A DNA stretch of 55,528 nucleotides from Firmicutes bacterium M10-2 (lineage in GTDB: Bacteria; Bacillota_I; Bacilli_A; Erysipelotrichales; Erysipelotrichaceae), in the NCBI GenBank assembly GCA_000403415.2, contig KE159681.1, positions 230,583-286,110 of the forward strand, read 5' to 3'. Of the stretch, positions 35,169-41,601 are shown piece by piece. Each line of letters starts with the position of its first letter. The stretch's first letter is position 1. The translations under genes and the position numbers were made by a program. The notes under the pieces are model-generated. The model saw only the letters and a list, made by a program, of their open reading frames with translations. It was not told the DNA's origin and made no database searches.

Positions 35169-35864
35169 ATGGCTAATAACAAAAACTCAAAAAAATTAAA
35201 CGAAACATTCGGACAATACGATGCATCTGACAACGTAAATATGACAATGTCCCAAAATAGCGAAGACGATAAACCGCAGCCAAAACATATCGATTTAAGC
35301 TTGTCAAATGACGGAATCGGAAACAACGATTCTCCGATCCAAATGCCTGACGATCAGACAACAGCGAAGCAAAATGCCTTTTCCGATCATGTTGTCAATT
35401 CTATGAATCATCACAAAGAAGCTCCGAATATCGATACGACCTATTCGATTTCTCCGGATAGCGAAGACGACAAGCCGCAGCCAAAACATATCGATTTAAG
35501 TTTGTCAAATGACGGAATCGGAAACAACGATTCTCCGGTTCAAAATGCGAACGATATCGTCACTCCTGAACAGCAACGTATTTCCGATGAAATTTTAGCC
35601 GAGGAGAAAAAAATCAATATCATGAACGAACAAGTAAAAGAAAATTTGGATACAATGCAGAAAAATGTCGAAAGCTACATTGACGAAGCAAAAAAGCAAT
35701 ATGAAGAAGAAGGCGGACTGAAAGGAATGGCTCAGGAAAAGATTGCCGATCTTAAAAAATCAATGGACACCGATCCGAAAGGTACTCTTTGCGATCTGGG
35801 TAAAAACGCTTTGATCGTTATCGGTGCTCTAACCGTAATTAAAAAATTATTGTTCAGAAAATAG
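35169..35864 (+). CDS. Hypothetical acidic protein with an internal repeat and C-terminal anchor
   Basis: A 231-residue protein. An Asn/Asp-rich N-terminal half carries two near-identical copies of a 26-residue block (starting SEDDKPQPKHIDLSLSNDG, about residues 31-56 and 98-123). A coiled-coil region follows (about 145-200), then one hydrophobic segment (NALIVIGALTVIKKLL) at the extreme C-terminus, as in tail-anchored proteins. No signal peptide. AAGGAGG precedes the ATG. The family is not recognised. A strong hairpin terminator follows at once. Confidence 0.75.
   Translation: MANNKNSKKLNETFGQYDASDNVNMTMSQNSEDDKPQPKHIDLSLSNDGIGNNDSPIQMPDDQTTAKQNAFSDHVVNSMNHHKEAPNIDTTYSISPDSEDDKPQPKHIDLSLSNDGIGNNDSPVQNANDIVTPEQQRISDEILAEEKKINIMNEQVKENLDTMQKNVESYIDEAKKQYEEEGGLKGMAQEKIADLKKSMDTDPKGTLCDLGKNALIVIGALTVIKKLLFRK
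35257..35336 (+). repeat. 80-bp direct repeat, copy 1
   Basis: Identical to 35458-35537 except for three bases, all synonymous in the encoded protein. Start-to-start spacing is 201 bases, a whole number of codons. Confidence 0.9.
35458..35537 (+). repeat. 80-bp direct repeat, copy 2
   Basis: Second copy of the 80-bp block at 35257-35336. The three synonymous differences show selection on the protein or a recent duplication. Confidence 0.9.
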
Positions 35865-35865
35865 T

Positions 35866-35900
35866 GAAAAGCAGGATCCATCATGGTCCTGCTTTTCTTC
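35866..35900. terminator. Bidirectional terminator
   Basis: GAAAAGCAGGA pairs with TCCTGCTTTTC (loop of ten bases), with T-runs in both directions. It ends the gene at 35169 on plus and the small minus-strand transcript starting near 35948. Confidence 0.85.
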
Positions 35901-35948
35901 TTAAATCAAGATTCAAACGGCTTCCCCACAAAACTGTTTTCATCTTCC
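35866..35948 (-). ncRNA. Predicted ~85-nt transcript with a 20-codon ORF
   Basis: A promoter (motif 35988-36019, TG-TAAAAT at 35962-35955) points leftward into a strong terminator 85 bases away, defining a short RNA. It holds an ORF at 35943-35881 (MKTVLWGSRLNLDLRRKAGP) that starts about five bases after the predicted transcript start and ends inside the terminator. It could be a small regulatory RNA, a short basic peptide made from a leaderless message, or both. Nothing shows translation directly. Known agr or com peptides do not match. Confidence 0.4.
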
Positions 35949-35954
35949 GATTTT

Positions 35955-36019
35955 ATTTTACAGGTTCTTGTTTCATTTATCTTCTTTCTGTCCTAAGATG
36001 CATGCTTGTTGACCCAAAA
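35955..36019 (-). promoter_or_regulatory. LytTR-type 21-bp-period element and promoter, copy 1
   Basis: On the minus strand a 32-bp element (36019-35988) contains TTTTGGGTCA and TCTTAGGACA offset by 21 bp (two helical turns), as for LytTR direct-repeat sites. After exactly 27 bases comes an extended -10 (TG then TAAAAT, 35960-35955). The element is 26/32 identical to 51853-51822, which has the same 27-base gap. The LytTR regulator gene lies beside it. Confidence 0.6.
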
Positions 36020-36120
36020 TGCAAAAAAACAAAAGGATTTCGCCTGTTTTTATATAAGTAAAAATTTATACCTTTCACACTTTTTTGATTTTTCTCTTTT
36101 CTTCTTCCTTGGCCATGAAT

Positions 36121-36126
36121 TATAAT
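36121..36126 (+). promoter_or_regulatory. -10 box for the LytTR operon
   Basis: A perfect TATAAT 32 bases before the ATG of the LytTR regulator, whose Shine-Dalgarno is GTAGGAG. No consensus -35 is seen at the right distance, suggesting activation. Confidence 0.45.
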
Positions 36127-36157
36127 TTGTGCGATTAGTAAGAAAGTAGGAGCAAAA

Positions 36158-36871
36158 ATGGATTATGAAATCAATCTTTGCGAAGACGATCCGATTCAAA
36201 ATGAAAAGCTCGTCCAATGGATCGGTCACCGTTTTCCGCAAGCAAACGTACACGGATTCGTTGACGAAAAAGATTTACTTGCGCACATGCAAATCAAAAA
36301 GATTCCTTGCATTATCATCATGGATATCATGCTCAAAAACGATGTGAACGGCATCGAAACAGCCAAAGCCATCAAGGCGATTGATCCGTCGTCAATCCTT
36401 ATCTTTTTAAGTTCTTATTTGGAAAAAGCGTGCGATGTGTATGAAGTCGATCATTGCTATTTTGTTTACAAACCGCAAAAGGAATCTCGACTTGAGATTG
36501 CGATCCATAAAGCACTTTCAATGCTCAAAAATCGTCCGAAAGAAATTGTTGCGCATACCGGCACAACGACTGTTCGCATCGATCCGAATACTGTGCTTTA
36601 TTTAGAGCGAATCAAACGTTATACCCTCATTCATTGTCGTACGGAAATTATCAAGGTCAAGGAAGATCTCGATACGCTTTCGTCCTTTCTTCCCGACTCT
36701 TTTCATCGTTGCCACCGCTCGTTTTTCGTGAATTTTCGTTTCATTCGTTCATACATGGTTCACGATTTGAAAATGGAAGATGGTGCGCTGCTTTCCGTTT
36801 CCAGAAGGTATGTTCAATCCATCAAAACCTCCTTTCACAACTATCTTATCGATCCAAAGGAGGGAATTTGA
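36158..36871 (+). CDS. LytTR-family response regulator
   Basis: A 237-residue regulator of the AgrA/ComE class: receiver domain (acidic E9-D10-D11, phosphoacceptor D56 in IIIMDIMLKND, Lys in FVYKPQK) and a C-terminal LytTR DNA-binding domain (VLYLERIKRYTLIHCR, SFLPDSFHRCHRSFFVNFRFIRSY, SVSRRYVQSIK). LytTR proteins bind direct repeats about 21 bp apart, matching the elements at 35988 and 51822. The stop overlaps the kinase ATG by one base. Regulator-first order with a kinase and two sensor-like genes after it is unusual. Confidence 0.92.
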   Translation: MDYEINLCEDDPIQNEKLVQWIGHRFPQANVHGFVDEKDLLAHMQIKKIPCIIIMDIMLKNDVNGIETAKAIKAIDPSSILIFLSSYLEKACDVYEVDHCYFVYKPQKESRLEIAIHKALSMLKNRPKEIVAHTGTTTVRIDPNTVLYLERIKRYTLIHCRTEIIKVKEDLDTLSSFLPDSFHRCHRSFFVNFRFIRSYMVHDLKMEDGALLSVSRRYVQSIKTSFHNYLIDPKEGI

Positions 36872-37707
36872 TGAAAAAACGTTTTTCTTCGCCACGCGCC
36901 AACGTGGCGATGTATTTATTGTCGGAAGCCGCTTTGACCGTCTTGATCCCACTTGCGAACCAGACGATTCGAAACACCTTTGCTCCCGGTTGGGTATTGT
37001 GTGTGCTCGTTCTCTTTTGTGCTTCGGGCTTTTTTGCGATTCGTCTCATTCGCACTTTGCTTGACAAAATGCAGGAAGATGCCCGAAAAGAAGTGCTTCG
37101 CGCGCAAGCTGCCATTCAAAAAGAACATGTATTGGCAACGATGAAAGCGGAACAAGATATGGTGCGGCTGCAAAAAAAGCTGAAAGAGATGATGAAAGAT
37201 GCCCCGCAAGACGAGGCGTCCCGGCGGACAAAAATCGATGAACTGCTTCACGAAGAAGCGGACTCGTTGTTTGTGAATTATTGTCCGCATAAAATCGTAG
37301 ATGCTTTGCTTTATCATAAATCGCTCATCATGAAATCAAACAATATCGACTATTCGATTGTGGCGGCTGTACCGGCCAATCTCGATTTAGACGGATATGC
37401 AATCTTAAGTGTTTTGTCCAACTTGATTGATAATGCAATCGAAGCGGTTCTTGCCCACGATGGCGAGCGGATCATCGACATTCACTTGCATACGCGTGCA
37501 AACGTGCTTGTGTGTCAAGTAGAAAATACCGTTCCCCCACATACCTCGCTGATCAAAGGGCGTTCTACAAAAAAAGATAGCCAACAACATGGTCTTGGCC
37601 TTGCAATCATCGAACATACGTGCAAGATGCACCACGGTATGTTTTCTCATGAAATGCAAGGCAATCGCTGCCGTTGTACGGCTATGTTGTGCGAAAACAG
37701 CGCGTAA
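36871..37707 (+). CDS. GHKL-type kinase catalytic subunit with a degenerate H-box
   Basis: A 278-residue protein: two N-terminal membrane helices (about 12-30 and 41-62), a coiled coil (65-108), and an agr/com-type ATPase domain with YCPHKIVDALL (137-147), N-box SNLIDNAIEA (183-192) and G-box HGLGLAII (240-247). In this family the H-box (LRHDxxNHL) lies about 45-50 residues before the DALL segment. Here that place reads LQKKLKEMM (100-108), with Lys at the position of the phosphoacceptor His. It also has only two helices rather than six or seven. Both missing parts are found in the next two genes. The longer frame from 36634 is inside the regulator gene. Confidence 0.85.
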   Translation: MKKRFSSPRANVAMYLLSEAALTVLIPLANQTIRNTFAPGWVLCVLVLFCASGFFAIRLIRTLLDKMQEDARKEVLRAQAAIQKEHVLATMKAEQDMVRLQKKLKEMMKDAPQDEASRRTKIDELLHEEADSLFVNYCPHKIVDALLYHKSLIMKSNNIDYSIVAAVPANLDLDGYAILSVLSNLIDNAIEAVLAHDGERIIDIHLHTRANVLVCQVENTVPPHTSLIKGRSTKKDSQQHGLGLAIIEHTCKMHHGMFSHEMQGNRCRCTAMLCENSA

Positions 37708-37718
37708 AGGAGAAAAAA

Positions 37719-38507
37719 ATGGAACTTGGATTCTTGATTATTTTAGTGTATCAAAGTATCGTGCAGTCAGCTTTTTTTTCATTCTATTATCCCCTTGAGC
37801 ACAAAGTACGCAACTTCTTGTTTTATATGGGTTTGTTCATTTTGATGATTTATCCTCTTGATACACTCTTTCCGGTGACATGGGTACTGCAAAAAAACAT
37901 TTTCAACGTCGTGTTTCTTGGGGTAATGACGCGGATCGTATTTCGTTCTTTGAAAACGCCGACAATCATCATGGGGACCGTGCTATACGAAATCGGTCTT
38001 GTGCTTTCGGAAATCACCACACTCTTTATTTTGTATGTCGTTTTCAAAGATAGTCCCGATCCGGGTAGATTCAATGCCGACCACACCCATATGTACATCT
38101 TTGGTTCGCTGATGCTTACTATCGTATATTCGATTCTTCTTCAAGTCTTTCCTAGCCGGATCGCATTGAAGAAAAAGGAGTTCGTTTATTTGATCAGCTT
38201 ATTATTGAATATTGGCTTCACGGCGCTTTGCGGCGCATTTATCGTCGTACCGAAAGAGCACGTATTTTTTTCTCGTTCGTATGGTATCGCAATCACTATT
38301 CTTATAGGATTCAACATTTTGACGTTGCTTTCACTTCAACAATTCATTCGTCATGAAAGAGCGAGGCGTTCGTTTGAAGCACTGGAAGCGACATATCAAA
38401 ACGAGCTTGCCAATTACACGGTATCGCACCAAGATGACTTGGCGTGGCGTCGTTTGCGTCATGACTTGCTCAACTTTTGGGAAGCAACAAAGGAGGAGGA
38501 ATCATAA
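37719..38507 (+). CDS. Polytopic sensor with C-terminal H-box, copy 1
   Basis: A 262-residue protein with six or seven membrane helices (to about residue 208), a short coiled coil (FIRHERARRSFEALEATYQNEL), and at the very end WRRLRHDLLNFWEA, the agr/com-type H-box with the putative phosphoacceptor His248, only 14 residues from the stop. There is no second dimerisation helix and no ATPase domain. The layout is that of an AgrC/ComD sensor cut right after the H-box. AAAGGAG at 37706 sets the start at 37719; the kinase stop is 11 bases upstream. Confidence 0.85.
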   Translation: MELGFLIILVYQSIVQSAFFSFYYPLEHKVRNFLFYMGLFILMIYPLDTLFPVTWVLQKNIFNVVFLGVMTRIVFRSLKTPTIIMGTVLYEIGLVLSEITTLFILYVVFKDSPDPGRFNADHTHMYIFGSLMLTIVYSILLQVFPSRIALKKKEFVYLISLLLNIGFTALCGAFIVVPKEHVFFSRSYGIAITILIGFNILTLLSLQQFIRHERARRSFEALEATYQNELANYTVSHQDDLAWRRLRHDLLNFWEATKEEES

Positions 38508-39286
38508 TGCCTATTTGGTATATCGTAGCGCTGTTTTATCAATCGGCGATCCAATCGACTTTGTTTGTATTGTATTTGCGTTCGAAACGACCTTGGCCGC
38601 GTTTTTTTCTCTTGTGGTTCTTGTTCGTTTTTGTGATCTTTCCGTTTGACAATTTCATTGGCGATTACCACCTGTTTTTGAAAAACGTATTTAACTGCGT
38701 CTTTCTTGGCTTTGTTTGTCGGGGATTGTTTCCGGAAGAAACGAAAAGACGGATCGTATTGGCGGTGCTTTTATATGAAACATCGCTCGTGCTTTGCGAA
38801 ATTTTCGGTATTCCGTTGATGTATTTATTGACCCAAAAGAAGATCAATTGGCATGATTTTGATTCATTCCAAATGATAATGACTGGTGTTGCAAGCGGTT
38901 TGATGACGGTTTTCGTGTTTGGATTGCTTCGAGTTTTTTCGAGAACAATGACGGGAAATATGAAAATGTTGTCGTATTTAGGTTGTTTGCTCGTCAACAA
39001 TATTGTGCTTGTGCTATGCGTGTGTCAAATACTTGGATTTTATGAACCTTTCTTTTTCTCCCTTTCTTATCAACTTGTCGTATTAATTTTGTTTGGTTTG
39101 AATGGAGCAATGCTTTTTTCTTTGGCTCGTTTTGTCAAGCAGGAGCGGCAGCGTCAAAGTCTTGCGCTGTTAGAAGAAACGTATCACCAACAATTGCTTT
39201 TATATTTACAAAACGGACAACAGGAAGAAGGCTGGCGGCGGATTCGTCACGACTTGATCAACTTTCTTGATGAGCAATCCTTTTAA
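38507..39286 (+). CDS. Polytopic sensor with C-terminal H-box, copy 2
   Basis: A 259-residue paralogue of the preceding protein (shared YQS-[AI]-[VI]-QS start, L-KN-[VI]-FN-VFLG, and the C-terminal coiled coil). Again six or seven helices, then GWRRIRHDLINFLDEQSF, with His248 at exactly the same residue number and the stop 11 residues later. Its ATG overlaps the stop of copy 1 by one base (TAATG), with GGAGGAGG upstream. Divergence between the copies in the helices suggests different ligands; the conserved end suggests a shared kinase partner. Confidence 0.85.
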   Translation: MPIWYIVALFYQSAIQSTLFVLYLRSKRPWPRFFLLWFLFVFVIFPFDNFIGDYHLFLKNVFNCVFLGFVCRGLFPEETKRRIVLAVLLYETSLVLCEIFGIPLMYLLTQKKINWHDFDSFQMIMTGVASGLMTVFVFGLLRVFSRTMTGNMKMLSYLGCLLVNNIVLVLCVCQILGFYEPFFFSLSYQLVVLILFGLNGAMLFSLARFVKQERQRQSLALLEETYHQQLLLYLQNGQQEEGWRRIRHDLINFLDEQSF

Positions 39287-39390
39287 AAGAAGGCGTCGGC
39301 GCACAGGGTATAGAAAAGCCTTGGATGCGGATCCGAAGTTTTCGACATGACTTGTTTAATTTTTCAATAAGCAATGCGTTCCGTCAATGA
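39287..39390 (+). pseudogene. Remnant of a third sensor C-terminus
   Basis: In a frame different from copy 2, bases 39322-39390 read W-MRIRSFRHDLFNFSISNAFRQ-stop, matching WRRIRHDLINF of copy 2 with a two-residue insertion. No start codon or membrane part remains, so this is the tail of a deleted third copy, or the original end of a sensor overwritten by recombination. Confidence 0.5.
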
Positions 39391-39394
39391 ACTG

Positions 39395-39431
39395 AAAAAA
39401 ACGGAAGAGTTTGTCTGCTCTTCCGTTTTTT
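39395..39431. terminator. Bidirectional terminator
   Basis: AAAAAACGGAAGAG pairs perfectly with CTCTTCCGTTTTTT, loop TTTGTCTG. It closes the LytTR operon on plus and the lipoprotein gene on minus. Confidence 0.9.
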
Positions 39432-39436
39432 GTTTC

Positions 39437-40459
39437 TTATTGCTCTAATAAATAAGACGAATCAAACAAGATGTCTTTCTCGCCATTGCGCGCTCCTTCG
39501 ATTCGCAGTGTGGAATATCCGATTTCCGCGCTTGGATCCAGATCCTTGCCTTTTCCAACCCAAACATGAATTGGCGTGTCGTTATACCGTTCCCCGTTGA
39601 TTATCAGATTTTTGAATTGGATCGTGTTTTCATCCAAAATAACATATTGCCCTTTGCTTTCGGTTCCCGGCTTTGTATATCCCATTTTCAAATCGACGCT
39701 CATATCCGGATTGAAATGGATCGAGACGACGCGGTCGTCTTCTATCATATCCGAGGGCCATATTGTGTCGGTCGACCATGTTCCTGTCCCGGACGTCAAA
39801 TCGCTTTGAAGTGTGGAATCCATGCCGATCGGTTCAAATGTTTCCATCGGCACATCGTATTCGATAAAAGCCATGCTTCCTCTTTCTTCTTTCTCATTGT
39901 AAAGAAACGGACCTTCCAGTGTCGTTGCATTGACAAGAGGTACGATGGATTGGACCCAGCTCTTTTGCACATCCGACAATTCCGCCAAAGGATAGCCTTT
40001 CAAATAAACTGTGATGCGATCCCCTTCATGAAACATCGGGCTCTCTTCCCCTTCCGCCACTGACATACCGGGAAACATCGAGTCTGTATTGACTTCCTCC
40101 CGCTTCAGATTTTTGACTGTGGCTGAGTATTTCAAATCGCCTTCTTGTTTTAAATCGGTCAAGTCGCCCGAATATCCATAGACCACGACTTCATCAACAT
40201 CAGAGTCGTGGAACACACCTTGAAAATGACCGTTTTCATCCATTTCCATTTCATCGCTCCAGCCGCCGGCCCCTGACGAATGCACATATTTTCCGGAAAT
40301 GTCCAAATCAAATTCCGGTTCCGGTACGATTGTTTCTTCCGGTTCCTCTGCCAGATCCATGGTTTCCGCTGGCTTTTCACTTTTTGGTTCGGGCTTCATG
40401 CCACACCCGCTCACGAAAAGCAAACCCGTCAGCGCGATAAGAATTTTCTTGTTTTTCAC
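39437..40459 (-). CDS. Secreted lipoprotein of unknown function, 340 residues
   Basis: The signal peptide MKNKKILIALTGLLFVSGC ends in a lipobox (VSGC, Cys19), followed by a Glu/Pro-rich linker (about 20-50) and a domain of mixed beta-like character (DISGKYVHSSGAGGWSDEMEMDENGHF ... DLKMGYTKPGTESKG, quoted in parts). It lies outside the membrane, attached by lipid. Rich in acidic residues. It is the last minus-strand gene of the surface-protein cluster. Family not recognised. Confidence 0.8.
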   Translation of the reverse strand: MKNKKILIALTGLLFVSGCGMKPEPKSEKPAETMDLAEEPEETIVPEPEFDLDISGKYVHSSGAGGWSDEMEMDENGHFQGVFHDSDVDEVVVYGYSGDLTDLKQEGDLKYSATVKNLKREEVNTDSMFPGMSVAEGEESPMFHEGDRITVYLKGYPLAELSDVQKSWVQSIVPLVNATTLEGPFLYNEKEERGSMAFIEYDVPMETFEPIGMDSTLQSDLTSGTGTWSTDTIWPSDMIEDDRVVSIHFNPDMSVDLKMGYTKPGTESKGQYVILDENTIQFKNLIINGERYNDTPIHVWVGKGKDLDPSAEIGYSTLRIEGARNGEKDILFDSSYLLEQ

Positions 40460-40578
40460 GTTTCCCCTCTTTTCTCTTTTTGATCATTGCTACCATCAAA
40501 GTAAAGCTATAACTCCTCTAAATCTTTTCTTCTTTATTTTTCCATCCTCTGTTTCTTATGTTACCCAAATAAAATCTC

Positions 40579-41511
40579 TTACGGCTTTACAATTTGTCCA
40601 TATTCAAACGGCACATCGATCTGGCCATGCTGTCCGGTTTCGGGGACTTGCGCAACCACCTCGTCAATGACTTTTGAATTGACTTCTGTTACATTTTCTT
40701 TATAGAAAGTAGAAATGACCGTATAGTTCGATTCGGAATCCTCCGTTTGTTTTTCAATCATATCCAGTTGATAAGACTGCAAATATCCGTCTTGATCAAT
40801 GGTATATACCATTTCATATTTTGAATATAAACAGCTGTCGATTTCACTTCCATCCGGAAGTTTCTGCTTCGAATCATATCCTAATTTATTAACTAAATAA
40901 TCCTGAAATTTTTGCCCATCCTTCAATGTAAATTTAATAATCGTATTGTCCCCATCCTGCGATTGCTCTGCGTCAAAAATTTCCGAATCTCCAAAATAGT
41001 CTCCCTCCAGAGAATATGGAGCTGATTGCGCTTCGTATTTCTCTTTCGAGAATTTATTTCTTACAAACACGTCACCTACCAATTCGCTTCCATCTCCTTG
41101 ATGTGCTATGACTTTTACACATTCTTCTTCTGTATCCTTTTCAATGTGATAATAACTATAATTCGTTTTCTCATAGATAGCTTCCTTTATTTGATAAAAA
41201 GCATTTTTCGTTTTTAAGTTGTTTGTGTAGGTTATATTCTTTCCTTCCACCGGATTGCCATTATTAATTTGTTCAAAATCCGGTCTATGATAAGAAGTTG
41301 TTATAGAAATACTCCACGATTCCCAGTCCTGATCTTTCTTTATCGAGTCCTGCAACACATCGTAAGGCGTTTTCTCTTTTTCCTTTTCCTCAATAGTCTT
41401 TTCCTCGGTTTTTGCTGTTTCTTTTTTCGGTTCGGAAGTGCCCGCATTCGAGCATCCGGTCATACACAACAACAATCCCACGCCTACCGCAAACCATGTT
41501 TTTTTATTCAT
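40579..41511 (-). CDS. Secreted lipoprotein of unknown function, 310 residues
   Basis: The signal peptide starting MNKKTWFAVGVGLLLC ends in lipobox MTGC (Cys20). A Lys/Glu-rich linker (about 25-50) leads to a domain that resembles the LolA/LppX-like beta folds in pattern (YKEN and KYEMVYTIDQDGYLQSYQLDM), but I cannot assign it. The ATG at 41511 has GAGAGGAA upstream; an in-frame extension has no ribosome site. Confidence 0.78.
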   Translation of the reverse strand: MNKKTWFAVGVGLLLCMTGCSNAGTSEPKKETAKTEEKTIEEKEKEKTPYDVLQDSIKKDQDWESWSISITTSYHRPDFEQINNGNPVEGKNITYTNNLKTKNAFYQIKEAIYEKTNYSYYHIEKDTEEECVKVIAHQGDGSELVGDVFVRNKFSKEKYEAQSAPYSLEGDYFGDSEIFDAEQSQDGDNTIIKFTLKDGQKFQDYLVNKLGYDSKQKLPDGSEIDSCLYSKYEMVYTIDQDGYLQSYQLDMIEKQTEDSESNYTVISTFYKENVTEVNSKVIDEVVAQVPETGQHGQIDVPFEYGQIVKP

Positions 41512-41601
41512 GCTATTTTCCTCTCTTCGCTTTCTAAAACAAATCGGAAACCAGGAAAGCGAATAACGAACAGCACATCGTTTCCCGGTTTCCTTTTTCA
41601 A

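Noticed and set aside
35864-36061. 65-codon plus-strand ORF after the repeat protein
   Set aside because: It begins inside a terminator hairpin, lacks a ribosome site, and overlaps the LytTR-type element and promoter.
36158-39286. A classical agr or comCDE quorum-sensing locus
   Set aside because: No AgrB-type protease, AgrD-like or double-glycine peptide gene is found, and the kinase is split and regulator-first.
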